A stretch of 64,000 nt of DNA from Phycomyces blakesleeanus NRRL 1555(-) (GCF_001638985.1 NW_017265150.1:496001-560000), one strand, 5' to 3'; counted from the stretch's first letter, positions 11,419 through 24,476 are shown. Notes: generated by a model from the letters alone, not told the origin. Translations and numbers: made by a program.

Positions 11419-12060
11419 TTAAAGGCAGTGGAAGGATGGAGGCATCAGAGGAGGTCTATGATGATGATTGTTGTTGTTGTTGTTGCTAGGTAGAATATGC
11501 TTTGTGTCGCTTGGATACTGGTTGCTATGGTTATGAGGATGATGATTGTGATGATTATGGTGGTGGTGGTGGTGGTGGTGGTTGTGGTGGTGGTTGTGAT
11601 GGCTAAAGTGAGGGAAGCGGGGATCTGCTGCTTCAGAGTGGTGAATGGACGATGAAGTGGAGGAGAGGCCTGAGCGAGAAGATGCCAAGGATGGAGTGGA
11701 TGAGATGTCGATATGCTTCTGACGAGTGCGATTGCGTTCTTGGATCAGCTGCTCTGCTTCGGCCTCGTAATCCCGTGTAGGGTCGATGGGTTCGGGTTCT
11801 TCCGTAAAATAGCCAAGCTCCTCAAAGAAGTAGTAACACGGATTTGACTGGACAATGTGGTTATCCTTGTCGATCCTTGACTCTTCGGGTGTCAGAGGCA
11901 AGATCTGGAAAAGGTTCTCTTGGACTTCGCAGTCGTCCATCCAGGTAGGTAGTTCTTCTTCTTCTTCGTATTCAAAGTAAGGAGCATCTTCTTCATCTGG
12001 AGTCAGCGAAAGGAATCCTGGGATATTGAATTCCATATTGCCATTCATTTCCATATCCAT
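11419..12060 (-). CDS. hypothetical acidic/His-rich protein
   Basis: A single exon encodes 213 residues. I do not recognise the family. The N-terminal third is acidic (a Glu run near 34-38) and holds two copies of a Leu-Thr-Pro-acidic motif, SLTPDEED at about 18-25 and PLTPEES at about 55-61. The middle has an FFEELGYF segment and a Glu/Gln/Arg helix near 100-115. The last third is Ser-rich, then a long His/Asn tract from CAT/AAT repeats, then a Pro-rich end. Neither a signal peptide nor a membrane segment is visible. The repeated motif and acidic content suggest a regulatory, perhaps short-lived, protein. Homopolymer His tracts can drift in length between strains. Confidence 0.6.
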   Translation of the reverse strand: MDMEMNGNMEFNIPGFLSLTPDEEDAPYFEYEEEEELPTWMDDCEVQENLFQILPLTPEESRIDKDNHIVQSNPCYYFFEELGYFTEEPEPIDPTRDYEAEAEQLIQERNRTRQKHIDISSTPSLASSRSGLSSTSSSIHHSEAADPRFPHFSHHNHHHNHHHHHHHHNHHNHHPHNHSNQYPSDTKHILPSNNNNNNHHHRPPLMPPSFHCL

Positions 12061-12803
12061 TTTTTGTGTATATATTTTTATGTATTTATATAATGGTTTT
12101 ATTAAATAAATAAATATATATTGTATGTATTATAGGCAGGTAGGTAGGCAGGCAGGTAGGTAGGTAGGCAGGTAGATATTAATATTAATATATATATATA
12201 TATATATGCGCGCACACACTCATTCACACACACACACACACAAAAGAGATATATATATATGTTGTGTGGAGAGGTTTAAGAGAAAAATGAAATGAAATTC
12301 CAAAAAAAAAAAAAAAAAAAAAAAGTAGGTGATTTACAACGGTGTATTTAAATAAAAAAAATAAAAAATTAAAATCGGTTTAATCTCCGAATACACGCCA
12401 TAATATATTCCTATAGTCTATTGAAAGGGAAAATCGGGAGATCAAGGAACGATTGGCCAATGATATGAGGCGACTCATATTGTAAACTGCCAATCATCCT
12501 AGCCAAAGGGATCTTATCAGTCTCAGGCATCATTAAATAAATAAAAGAAGAACCGCAGCGCCTGACTATATTTATATTGTGCTTCTTAAAGCCACAAATA
12601 CCATCCCTCAAAAATGGAAATCCGCTCTTCTCCAGCCATTTTATATATATATTATATATATATATTTTATTTATAATACAATTTATACACAAATCGATTC
12701 TTATCTTTTCTTTTTTATATATATTATAATAAATAGTTCTGTTTTAGGGTGAAAGGTCGGAGTACAAAAAAAGCAAAATAGTAATTGTATGTATTTGCTT
12801 TAT
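12061..12803. other. intergenic with microsatellites and one doubtful ORF
   Basis: The promoter side of the His-rich gene holds GGTAGGCA repeats near 12130-12175, CA repeats and a long A-run at 12302-12324. An open frame on minus at 12411-12692 contains a non-repetitive stretch of about 70 residues (for instance LARMIGSLQYESPH). I do not recognise it and it has no convincing start, so it is not called a gene. Confidence 0.4.
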
Positions 12804-14369
12804 TTAGACTGCAATTATCTTGCGTACTTTATCTCTAGATTGTTTACCAAAACCAATGGCATCCAAGTATCCGTCAACAGATCCATACTTGCCATTCAGA
12901 TACTCTAAAAGCTCTTCCATATTCTATGTATGTGCAAAAGATAATAAGATAATTGCTTATAGTGTGGGGTATAATATTAATTAATATATTAAGAATTACT
13001 TGCCTTTGGTGGTGCATTTGCAAAGTCTTCCGTTAGTCCAGCTTTACGGATTTCTGACAACATCATGTCTCTGACAGGTTCAAGCCCTTGCTGAGTCTTT
13101 GCATAATCGTCAATAATAATATCCTTAGGGACGCCTGCGATATGCTCCAATAAACAGGCCATGATACCTGTACGATCCTTGCCCTGCGTGCAGTGGATGT
13201 GAATTGGGTAGTTGGACGGATCTGTGAAGATTTCGAGCGCCTGACGGACCTCGGATTGGCAATAGATAGCGAATTTTCTGTACATTTTCGAGACTCCCAT
13301 TGGGGACAAAACCTCGCGCCCCACAAGATACGATGCCTTTTTCTTCTGACAGAACAACATTAACACCAACAATGTACTACAAGTAAATAAATAAAAAGGC
13401 AATATTGTTTGTTAATATTATTATTATGATGGGGTGGACAAAATCATCCAAATCAAATGGATCAAATAAGAAAAGAAACTTACATTTTTAACCGGAAACT
13501 ACAGGACATAAATACACAGTATCGCTGAAAGTTCTTTCCTGCAAAATCAATTCTAAACTTCTTCCGCAGAGTGGTCGAGTTGTTCAAGAAATCCATCACT
13601 TCAGTCTTGGCTTCCTCAGGATGAACACCTGAATCATTGGAGTCAACCAATAGATCCTTTGGTCTGACCTACGTATTATAAAAAAAAATCTTAATATTAG
13701 GTAATCAAAGATATATATATATAAAATTATAATATTTAATAAGCTTACATTTTCTAATGTCATGGTTGGAAAACTCTTGTCAATAGGAAGACCTTCCACG
13801 GCTTCCATCCTTTACATATCAAATAATAGTAATAATAGTAATAGTTGATATATGTGATGAGTTTAATATATTTATTTATTTTTATTTATAATACTGTAAT
13901 TTCTGTATGCATTAATTATTTACCCTGTTCGAAGATCAAGAATGGTCTTGATGCCATGCTCCTTGATGAATCCGTCAATGTCTTCTTTCGTCATGTTGTC
14001 CAGTGTCGCTGATCGGAATACGAGACCTTGTTTGATATATCTATTTTGTTCTTGTTTAAGATTTCATATTTCATATTTCACATAAAAACATAACCAATGC
14101 AGATAAGCTGTTTTCTGTTTGCTGTTTGTTGTAATGGTTTCTATTGATTTTTAATAATATTCTTGGCTATCTGTCCATATCTGTATCTATCTATATATTT
14201 ATATAATACAATAGAAAAAAAAAATAAGGGGCCAAAAAAAAAAAAAGAAAACTTACTTTTGCTTGGTTACTGGGTTCTCGGTTGATGCACCCACGTCACG
14301 AAAGTTCAATAGTCCATAGGCTATCCTCTTTCCATTGGTTGACATTCCTTTAGCGCTTGGTGCAAACAT
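12804..14369 (-). CDS. tyrosine/dual-specificity-type phosphatase (HCx5R, Y_phosphatase3 family)
   Basis: Six exons (14369-14257, 14040-13924, 13809-13749, 13668-13484, 13376-13004, 12923-12804) give 322 residues. An N-terminal LLNFRDVG motif (about 20-27) and VFRSATLDN follow the start, and the P-loop is HCTQGKDRTG with C221 and R227 as nucleophile and phosphate-binding arginine. Both motifs define the NFRDVG-type phosphatase family present in fungi and bacteria; members act on phosphotyrosine or phosphoinositides, and the substrate here cannot be told. The DYAKT segment after the P-loop is also family-typical. No signal peptide is visible, so it is probably cytosolic. The last intron needs a GC donor (AAAG before GCAAGT at 13003): the GT three bases on would break frame before the conserved C-terminal helix. 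Confidence 0.85.
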
Positions 14370-17300
14370 TTTTTATTATTGCCTTTTTTTTTTGTATATA
14401 AATATTAAATTAATAGAAGAAGTGTTTTTGTACAAGAAGAAGAAGAAGAGAAAGAAGAAGTTGGTATTTAAAGAAAGATGAAATTTTAATCGTATTTTTT
14501 TTTTGTTACAATCCTTGGCAAGAAATTATAGTGAAAAGGGAAATAATCATAGTTTAACCCAAAAAGGGTATGCTTTGTTCATCATGAAGTCACACCACAG
14601 TCTTTTTAACCTCTAATCTTTTGTCTTTATTACACATTCATTCAATAATTCATTTCCATTGATTCATTATGCCATGTTCTCTCTCTCTCTTCGGCTATCT
14701 ATTTATCAATCTATTGACTGACCGCTTTATTTTTAAGCCCTTGTAATATTGAAACAGTTCTTATAAACATTCAAAATAAAATTGAAACAAACCTTTGAAA
14801 ACATAATATACATTTAAAGAATAGCAATGTCATTGATCAAAAATATTGTAAAATAATAAAAAAAGAAAGTTTAACTGGACCCTTTTTTTTTATATATATC
14901 TAATTATATAATATCTTAATTTGTGCTTAAAGAGAGATTAATACCTTCTATATATGGAGCTAAGTGATATTTTTAAATATATAGTAATAACATTGTACAA
15001 GTGGGACAGACCAACAGGCCAGTTTTTTTTTTCTTTTTCTTTTTGTAAAAATAAAGATGTTGATCCCATATAAGCCCAATCACATTCTATGGATTCCATT
15101 CTATTCAGTATATCCAATAAAAGCACTCTGATCACTAACATAAATAGAAAATAGAAGCCAATAATTTGTGATATCTGTTGTGTAGCTTCCTCTGACAAAT
15201 ACATTATACATCACTTTGTAATATGTTTTTTTTTAAAAAGAATATTCAATAATGCCAAGAAGAGGTATTTTTTTCGTTGGTTTCTTGGTTGGCTAAACGT
15301 TATTTCAGTCTTTTAGCTTATAAAGAGATAATTATAGAAAACAAACTTTATATTGTACCTATTGATCAATCAACCAATTCAGCAAGGTAGACAAGCCATA
15401 TTTATACATATAAGTTTATATTTAGGGTGTTTGTATAGTTTGAGGAGTGCCAAGAACCCTCCTTTGTTACAAATCTTCTTTTCTTCTAAAGAAAGGCACC
15501 TTATTGCTATCATTAAGAAAAAGATATATGTTATTTAACATGTGAATTCAAAATACATTAAAGGCTCACTTTATGGATTGTGTTTGTATCAATGGACAAA
15601 ACTGCGGATCTATTCACAAATTTAACCTCGCTTCTATAGCTTTCTTTGAGGGAGCATTTGTCAGGATTGACACATCAATTCAATCAATTCAATCACTTGG
15701 CTTTCTTTGTTTTCAAATATTAATAGTTGACCAATTACTTGTTGTGCAATTCGTCGATCAAATCGTTACTTGCTTTTCTTTTTCTATTTTGATATCGTAT
15801 TATTATAACTCTTGATTCCTTATTATCTATATTGGTAATCATTTAGCCCTAAAAGAAATGTAGTATAGTAAACACAGTGCAGTACATTACTAGGCATCGC
15901 AACAAGATACTAATATTTTATCATTATATTCACACATGTAAATCTAGTACAAAAAAGTAAAAGAAGTAGAAAGCTAAAGGATACTGAGATTACCGAGAAG
16001 TCCATTGTTTGTTTTTGGACTCTTATACCTGAATAAGTATAACATACATTTGAATAAACTTCCTTCAGGGTCAATTTATATCTTGCATTATTATTATTAT
16101 TATATATATATGAATAAAGTAATAAGAGCCAAAAACCCACCAACACGAGTACGATACAATACGAGTACAAAAACACACATGCACAACCACAAAAACAACC
16201 TCAAGATCCAAATCACTTGAACCTGTTGTATTATTATTATTAAAATTATTTATTATTTATTATTTATTTAAAAAGAAAATAGATAAGGAGAGTTATCCCA
16301 CATCTGGCGTGAGTCAGTGGGTTTGTCCTCCCACTTTGGAGTTGAGAGAAGAAAACGCTTAGATACATATTTGACTTTTTTTTTTTGGTTGCTATAGAAT
16401 TGTACTTTATTTTTACCTCCCCTCCTAGTCACTTGCGAAACTGACAAAGGATTGTTTAGCACTGCAATGTAGAATATCCTTGTATACACACTTGCTCCTC
16501 ATTTAAATGCAATCTGCAGCTCTTTCTATGTTTCCCAAAACTTTTTCTCTTTTATATAGAGCTCCTTGTGTACCACTCAATTCATACTAAAATTACTCTC
16601 GACTGTACTGCACTCTAGACACACATGTGCTATATAAACCTAGGGATTTTCTTTGATTTCTAGTATTGTTTTTAGTATCATTCTTAGTATCATTTTTTTT
16701 GCAGAATTTCAGACTAGTTCAAACGGTCCTGAAACAATATATTAAACATCAAACTGTCCTGATCTATATGTGTAGATGTCTGTTATTGTCATTTACTTTT
16801 GAAAGTATAGATTGCCTCTATATTAGTATCTATTTATTACATTTTCTTTATATCATTTGTCTCAAACTATACCTCATTATACTTATTGCTATTTCTGTTG
16901 CTATAGTAACAGTGATAGCACCGATATAAGTATAATAGTAATAGAATCCTGTGACGAAAACACTGACGCACCTTTGTTATACTCTTTTTTTTTTTTTAAA
17001 AAAAAAGACGTCAAGATGTGTAAAAGACAATGTTGTAAGAAATAGAGAACTATTTATAGAACTAGCAAATTCTATATACATTTTGGATGTGACATCAATA
17101 TTCAATATTCACTATATATTTGTGACAAGAGTCGAAATGTGATTTGTTAATAATAATCATCATCATCTATATCTTTAAAATAAAGCAAGTGAATAAATAT
17201 TGAATAAATGTAAAAAAGCTAGATATAAGTATATGCGCATTGTACAAGGCTTAAATTTTATTCAACTAGGACGTATTCTTCTTTTGGTTCCTTAGTATCT

Positions 17301-17793
17301 TACTGTGAATACAGCAATAGGCTCAACAAGAAGATTCAAGTTGCCTTATGATCCCGAGCAATATTATTTGATCTCTTTGCAAAAAATGTAAACCTATCTT
17401 TGAAAGTGAGCCATTTAGACGGACAGGCAAATAGATCATTTCACTTGTAAAGCAAACGAACAAACACAGCCTTATAAATATATACATTATTCTTAGTATT
17501 TGTATTTCAAATATAAAGTTACTACTTTTCTTTTGAAAGCACCTTTTGATTGTCGTTTCTTATTCGTGACTTTGCAATGAACACATTTTATTTTATATTC
17601 TATTCTATTTTACCTTGTGACTCTCTTCCTCATCATTACGAATCCAGTAGTTCCTTTTATTTATTTATTTAATTAAAATAATAATATATAATTATTGTTT
17701 TTACAATCATTATTGTGTTTATTCATTCTCTGGCATTCACCCCTCCTAATCCTCTTTCTCTCCTTTACCTTTTACAATCCTCTGTTTCATTCA
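14370..17793. other. 3.4 kb gene-free stretch
   Basis: Only short, unsupported open frames lie between the divergent phosphatase and kinesin-like genes. There are no conserved motifs, splice-linked exons or tRNA-like B boxes that I could see. It includes T-runs, ATT repeats near 16088-16105 and a self-complementary T-run/A-run at 16986-17008. It may hold regulatory DNA or decayed sequence. Confidence 0.5.
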
Positions 17794-19324
17794 ATGTCTA
17801 GTTCATTAACAAGTACCAAACGCAAAAGAGAAAATGCGATTGGGTCTAGTAATCCTCGTCCGAAAACCCCTCGTCCTGTTGTTGCAACAACAAGGGCCTC
17901 ATTAGCTCGTGCAAATGCCACCAATGCTGCCAATACTGGCACTTCCACCAAAGCACCCACAAGAACAGCATTCGGACGGAGAGCAGAACCCACCGAACCC
18001 AAACAGCCGGCACCCAAGCCGAATGCAACCCAAGTAGCAGCAGAACTTAAAAAACGACCAGGATGGGATTTACGGGTAAAGTATCTACTAGTACACCCAC
18101 GCATTTATATTCTTTTGTTGTTGTTTATCGATTAGTTTTATTAGGGGAAAGTCAGTGATATGCAAAAATTGATTGATATGAACCACGAACAATGTGCGTA
18201 ATATATATATATGTAGAAGAATGAATGAATGCATAAATGAATGGGATATAGAGCTTTATAAATTAATGGGCTTTCGAATCTATAGTACTTGAATTGGAAC
18301 GCTCTCGTAAAGACCTCGAGGTAACAGTAGAAGAAAAAGTTTCTGAAGCAAAGCAAATATTAGAAAGAGAAGCAGAATTGAAAGCAGAGATTCAGGTAAT
18401 AATAAATAATATAAGCAAATCAATTAATTAAATCAATACATACATACATATATACATATATACATATTTATATATATAAATCAATCAAAAATCAATAAAA
18501 AATAATAATCAATAAATTACTGTACATTTTTTTTTCAATTAAAAATGTATAAATATATAAATGTATAAATGTATACATATATGCATGTATATATATATAT
18601 GAGAGAGAGAGAGAGAGTGTGTGTGTGTGTGTTATATTAAGTCGGTAAATAATTTTTAGTCTATGGAGAGACAACATGTTCAAGAGGTTGAAGATTTGAA
18701 AACCCAACAAAGAATCCGTAGCCAGGAATTGGAGGACAACGAACTTATTCACAAGCGACAAATAACAAATCTAGAAATTGAGGTCAATGATAATCAAAGG
18801 CAGTTGGATCATCTCCAGCGTCAATTGGACGCTAGAGTTAAAGAGAACGAAACTTTCAAGGTTGGTTTGTAGGGATTTTGTCTTTTTCTTTAAAAATAAT
18901 AATAATAATCAAAAGAGACTTGATATTATTCTAATGCGCATACACACACACACATACATTTCCAGAATTCTATTACAACCATGACAAGTACATTTGCACA
19001 AGTGGAAGAGAAAATGCGAGCTATGAAACTCAAATTAGAGGTAACCAAGAGCCCTTCAATAATATTCATTTGTCAATTAATGAATTAATTCGAATGAAAT
19101 CTTTATCCATTGATTCATTCGTCTGTTTGTTTCATTTACAGCGATCGGATGCAACATTGCTTGAGCGAGAGAGGGCTATTGAAGCATACGAAAAAGAACT
19201 TGGTCAATTGAAAGAAAAGACTCGACGTCTGGAAGCCAAATTGGAAGAAGCCGAGGCAAATACCAGACGCCTGAAGACTACAATTGAAGAACTAGAGGAT
19301 CCTACAGACAAATCAGTTGGGTAA
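17794..19324 (+). CDS. kinesin-14 (KIFC1/KlpA/Kar3-type) tail and stalk without motor domain
   Basis: Six exons (17794-18075, 18145-18193, 18286-18395, 18660-18860, 18966-19040, 19142-19324) give 299 residues. The N-terminus has a KRKRE basic patch (nuclear-localisation-like) and a Thr/Ala/Pro-rich tail. Then comes KKRPGWDLRGKVSDMQ (about 87-102), which matches the RPxWDLKGxLxDL element just before the stalk in kinesin-14. Residues about 100-290 are continuous coiled coil, ending in RRLEAKLEEAE and RRLKTTIEELE, which resembles the neck that normally leads into the motor (ELKGNIRVFCR in KIFC1). Here the frame stops nine codons after that point, and no P-loop, switch or other motor sequence occurs before the next gene at 19793. 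The protein may act as a non-motor microtubule or spindle partner, or be a truncated gene copy. Confidence 0.75.
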
Positions 19325-19792
19325 ATCATAAAAATCAACAGCTTTAGGAGTGTATTATATATAAAACAAAATAAAACCTGTGCAAGACATTGAATCACAT
19401 CACATCAAATTATTCTTATTATTTTGGTCAGCAAAAGATCACCACGTGTGATAAAGATTTGAGCTTCTAAAAAGTGTTTTGCCGAGGGTTAATAAATATG
19501 TGTTCAAAGAGTTGGAGTACAAGAAGCCTGATGATAACCCTTATTTAGAGATCCTTAATTCACCTTTCGTCCTCACTCACCCCCCCCCTTTTTAAGCCTT
19601 TGCTTCTCTCATTTTTTTTTTACTCTTTTGGCTGTGATGATATCAAAGGCGTCAGTAGGCGTTCACTAAATATATAAATATAAAATAAATTGCTTTTTTG
19701 TTTTTTTTTGTTTTATACTTTAACTTGTTCTTTTATTTTTATATACATACATACATACATTTTCTTCTTCTTTCTGTTTTATTTTAATAAGC
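19325..19792. other. intergenic, promoter side of APP1
   Basis: This contains a CCACGTGTG E-box-like site near 19441-19450, a C-run followed by T-runs (19580-19625), and ATAC repeats just upstream of the APP1 start. No motor-domain coding sequence is present. Confidence 0.5.
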
Positions 19793-19995
19793 ATGGCAGC
19801 TGTGTCTCATCAACCCTACTCACACATACTTGACACATCTGCACCTCTTTACCAAGAACCAGCCTCTTTAGACCTCGACACTCTCTTACTCGACGATACA
19901 GCCGAACAACCCTTTTCGACTGATGAATTACAAAAAGAATGTATATTATTTCCTACTTATGCTATGCAAAGCCCCACAGGTAATTTGAAATTAAA

Positions 19996-20026
<31 letters not shown>

Positions 20027-22213
20027 GAAAAGACCAAAAACAAAAAAAAGGGTCAGTTTCTTGTGTAGGGTATTCCTTATAAATAAATATAAAACTAATA
20101 CAAAATAATAATACAACTACAAATCAATTCAATTCAATGTAATTCAATTAAATTCGATTCAATATTGCACATTAAAAAATAAAAATAAAATATATAAATC
20201 ATACTGGGATTAGATCCTTCACTGTGGATAATTCGTGTCAAGGCTTGGGCACTTTCTCACAAAACATCCGGCACAAAGCAACGGCTAATGATGGGTAATA
20301 TTGTACTTTGAGATATATTATGGCGGGAGATAAATCACAAATACAGAAAGCAAATCGTTCTAACAAGTGTGTGATTGGACACCATCTATTCAATTTACCC
20401 GACAGGAATTACCAAAAGTGTTGCAAAGGCAGCCTCCACAGATCCAAAGACAACTCATATGTTTGAAAAACGATTTAGCTACTTTATGGCAAAGAACAAA
20501 CGCAACAAGGTCTTTATTATCAAGGCCACCGGACCAATATCTCTGCAGGACAGTCGAAGGGATCCCTACAGTCTGTCTTCTTCACTAAACGACGACGAAC
20601 AGTTTCCAGGCCTTTACGAAACTGAAGCCATAGACTACGCCAGCTACCTCAACAGACCATTTTCATGGACCACGCCCCCATTTGGCAGACCAAAGAACCC
20701 ACTTTCGATAGTCCTGAATTCATCAATAGTATCCCGTGCCATGTCTGGATCACTCATCGACCGATACACAACCTATGATTGCCCAAGTTACTTTGACTAT
20801 CTCCAAAACACGCCGCCATTAAATACCGGATCATCCCAGCATCCTTTAGATCCCTTACAGGAAAGCTTTGTTTCAGAAAACACTGGCTTTTTTGGTGGCA
20901 CGTTTGAAATCTCAGACGAACAGGTCCAGAACTGGGCCAAGCAGCACGGTCTGTGTGATCCTCGTCTTATTCAGCTGAGATCCGACCCATCACCCCAACC
21001 CAACCCTACAAAGTCGAATTTTTTACCGACCACTGGACTGGTCAGCTTGATTAGACCCAGTGGTATTTCGATTATCTCTGACATTGACGACACAATCAAG
21101 GACACTCGGGTCCTAAACGGCGCACGGACCGTGATTTCAAACACATTTTTCAAAGAGCCCAAGGACGTCGATGGCATGGCTGATGCGTACATGGGGTGGT
21201 ACACCCAGGGTGCCTCGTTTCACTATGTCTCCAACAGTCCGTTTCAGCTCCTGCCTATGCTGGACCGCTTTATTCACCAGAACCAGTTCCCACCCGGCAG
21301 CATCCACCTCCGAGCCGACAGCAGCCTGTTTTCCAGACTGGTCAAGGTGGCCGGCCAGGCCAAGCGGGATGCGATCCTGTTGATCATGAGCGACTTTCCT
21401 CACAGGCGGTTTGTTCTTGTAGGCGATTCGGGCGAAATCGACCTGGAGATATACAGCCAGATTGCACTAGAGAATCCGGGGCGCATCCTAAAGATCTTTA
21501 TTCGAGACGTTACCACGCCGTTTTTTGATCAGCCTAGTAGCACCAGCACCAGTTCAGTGTCTGCCAAACAAACCTGGATCCAATCAACCACACGCCGATC
21601 AGGCTCGTTTTTGTCACTCCTATTGTCTTCCAAACGAAAGATGTCAGAAGATAGTCAGGATTCTGATGATCAGGAGCATGGGTATAATCACGATGCCATG
21701 GTTTCTGCGGAAATAAACAGAATCAAAAACAGGGAAAACGAGGAAAACAAGGAAAGTGATGAAAAGAATATCCACATTCTGAATATTCAGATGCCTGGTA
21801 TCAAGCTCACTGAACCCGTGGACGAGAGGGTGACACTGACAGAAAGGTACGACGGTCTCTCCAGATCATTGGACAACAGAAACAGCAAAAATTTATTAGA
21901 CGTCAAGGAGTGGCATACAAAGGCTTGGCTAGAAGAGACAGAAGAAAAATCAAAATCAGAAACAGAAGAAGAAGAAGAAGAAAGGATAAGAAGAAGAGGG
22001 ATAAGAAGAAGATGGTCTGATCAAGACAATTTGATCATAAAATCACAAGAATCCGAAAGGTTGAGTGAACGTCTGGCAGCTGCAAGGGCTGCAGTGCCAG
22101 CTGTAGATATTGTACTGTTTTCTAATGCTGAAGAGTTGAGTCAAGATAACCAAGTTCGAGACGCACTCTGGAAGCACTGGGATGATCAATCCATGCAACA
22201 AAAGGAAAATTGA
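19793..22213 (+). CDS. APP1: phosphatidate phosphatase App1
   Basis: Three exons (19793-19979, 20214-20294, 20406-22213) give 691 residues. The catalytic HAD-type DxDxT is at residues 315-319 (DIDDT, followed by IKDT), in a block reading SGISIISDIDDTIK. Downstream are GWYTQGASFHYVSNSP, HLRAD and LVGDSGEIDLEIY, all typical of the App1 C-terminal domain. The family dephosphorylates phosphatidic acid to diacylglycerol and in yeast works at cortical actin and endocytic sites. The early region WIIRVKAWALSHKT and SVAKAAS also fits App1. The C-terminal 150 residues are Lys/Glu-rich with RRRGI repeats and are less conserved. The exon 3 acceptor (GACAG at 20401-20405) is the only one that joins frames. 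Confidence 0.9.
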
Positions 22214-22987
22214 AATTCTTCTTTATATATATATTATATATTTAATAGTAATGATAGTAATATTAGTAATAGTAGTAGTACTAGTACTAGTAGTAATAAA
22301 ATAATAAAATATGCAAGGAAAATATAGAGCATGTAAAGCCGCACACACATACAAGCACACGCACGCACGCACAGACAAATCAAGACAAGACAAGAGATAG
22401 ATAATATATAGTCTTTGTTAGTTTTTTTCTCATTTTCATATTAATTTCATTTAATTTTTAATTTATTTTGTTAAAGGAAATAATATTGGTCAGACAATGT
22501 TCTTTAATTGCCTTTGTGTCAAGTGCTTGTACTTCTTGTTGCTGAAGAGATACACCGTATCCTTTCTTTCTTTTTTAAAAAAAAGAGACAGATATAAAGA
22601 GCCTATCTGATAAAGACCAACAATCCAAGAGGGGTTGAATTAGGTTTATGCCGTAAATCAAATTCAAATGCAGTCTTTATTTTATCTGACCAAGATAAAA
22701 TAATGTGTGTATATATATATGTATATACATATTATATAAATAAAGTAAAGTAAAATAGTCAATTCAAATCAAATCGATTCGAATCAAATAAGCACCCTTT
22801 TTTTTTTTTGGTCCCCTCTAAACCACAATACTCCTGTTCTTTAATTAATTAATTAACTATTATTATTTTGTAACATTTTCTCTTCTTCTTCTTCCTTCTT
22901 CTTCTTCTGCTCTTGATACATTTCTTTGGACCTTTTCTTTTCTCAAGGAAAGAAATAAAGAAAACCTATAGACAATTATCCTTAATA
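22214..22987. other. intergenic between APP1 and TVP18
   Basis: This holds AGT microrepeats (22250-22290), CACG repeats (22343-22372) and a CTT-rich stretch (22877-22910) shortly before the TVP18 start. No ORF of substance is seen. Confidence 0.55.
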
Positions 22988-24175
22988 ATGGGAATCTTTG
23001 CTGAATTTGCATCGCGTAACTTTTCACTTTATGCTCAATGGTAAAGTACATTGTTTGAGGAATCGTCATATTCACAAAAAGCTACATTGACGTACTAGGT
23101 TTGGACTGGTGTCGATTGTGTGTAAGTTTTGCCAATTAAACGTCTGATTCTTCTTTTGTTTTATTTCAAATTGAATATAACAATTGATAATGTGACTCAT
23201 TCATCTATTCATTCATTTTATATATATTAGTATTGATTGCACTTGGAGTTGTCTCCTTGATCAGTAATCTCGTCTTTGCCATTATAGGATGGTGAGTAAT
23301 AAAGTCAAAATAATAACAGTCTGATTACTGACATCTTTTGACGATTTCTTATGACCAAAAAAAATAATCAATAAAAATAAAACAAAAGGGTTATTGCATT
23401 TATATTGGTTTTTGTAGAAGTACCGTTATGTACAAAGGTAATCTAAAGAATCACAATAAAAATCTAGAATAAATTGGTAGTCTATTGGCTTGGTTGTTGA
23501 ACTTCTTTAACCAATATTTATATAAATAATTGACTACCACCTCCTCTTTCTCTCTTTTTTTTCTTTTTCTATATAAAAAAAAACTCCTTGATCTAGTTCT
23601 GTCCTACAAGTCCAAAGTTGTAAGTCTTGATTATATAATCTGTGCAATAAAGTAATTCTCATAATGTTTACATTTATATAGTGATGGATTTGTTTCCACC
23701 TTTGAAAATTCCTACCTCAGAGCAGGTCTTTATTTGGTGTAAGTCTTTGGAGCAAGAAACATATTAAGAATCGTATATACGAATACGAATATGGAATTTA
23801 TATGTATATATATATATATATGTGTGTGTGTGTAGCTTTGCAATTGTCATGTTTTTGTCCCGTACCATCAGTACTACCACCCTTATCATACCCGGTGTCA
23901 CGCTTCTCTTGGCTGCAATTAGCTATGGTGAGTCGAGCCTTTTGATTTTGGTTCTGGTTCTGGTTCATTTGACCTGATCTGTGAACTGACCTTTCCTGAC
24001 CCTGATTTGTAGGATTAAGAAACTGAATTTACAATATCAATACTAATACTAATCGTAATAATCACAACACAACTCTTACTCTTCTATTGATTACTTAGGT
24101 ATCGCTGGATTCAAGCAACAGCCTCATGCAAGCACCACAATGTTGGGTGGTACAGGTGTAGACAATATTGTCTAA
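22988..24175 (+). CDS. TVP18: Golgi membrane protein Tvp18
   Basis: Eight small exons (22988-23040, 23099-23121, 23231-23291, 23389-23437, 23597-23619, 23682-23738, 23836-23927, 24099-24175) give 144 residues, about the usual length. EFASRNFSLYAQW near the start, VEVPLCTKFCPTSPKF in the middle and LRAGLYLVFAIVMF later match the Tvp18 family, a tetraspanning protein of late Golgi Tlg2-containing vesicles. Four hydrophobic stretches are visible (about 18-38, 41-58, 84-104, 107-126). Two exons are only 23 nt. The final 20 residues after ISYGIAGFKQQ are polar and probably cytosolic. Its biochemical role is unknown; loss is mild in yeast. Confidence 0.9.
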
Positions 24176-24476
24176 AGAAAAATACAAACAACAATCCTTT
24201 TACTGCTTCGCCCTTTTCTTTGCTTTTTCCTTTTTCTTTTTTGTATGTTTGATTATTTATATATATTTTATTAAGGTGAAAATAAAATAAAATAAGATAG
24301 AAGAGTATAAATGGACAAAGGTTTGTAGACATGAAAGAATAGAAGAGGAAGCGAGGTTTATGTGAAAGGAGGAGAAGAAAAGATGAATAATATAAAAAAA
24401 TGGTACTTTGATTAAAAGAATAAAATAAAGAGAAAGAAAGGGATTTCGGTAAGTTGCATATTCTTCCCTTTTTTTT
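24176..24476. other. convergent 3' intergenic region
   Basis: A short stretch between the 3' ends of TVP18 and the tropomyosin gene. It is T-rich on one side and A-rich on the other, as expected for two facing terminators. No gene is seen. Confidence 0.6.

Noticed and set aside
19321..19326. GGGTAAAT as a live donor continuing the kinesin gene into a motor
   Set aside because: No P-loop, switch or other motor sequence is present on this strand before APP1. The stop codon overlaps the donor-like site.
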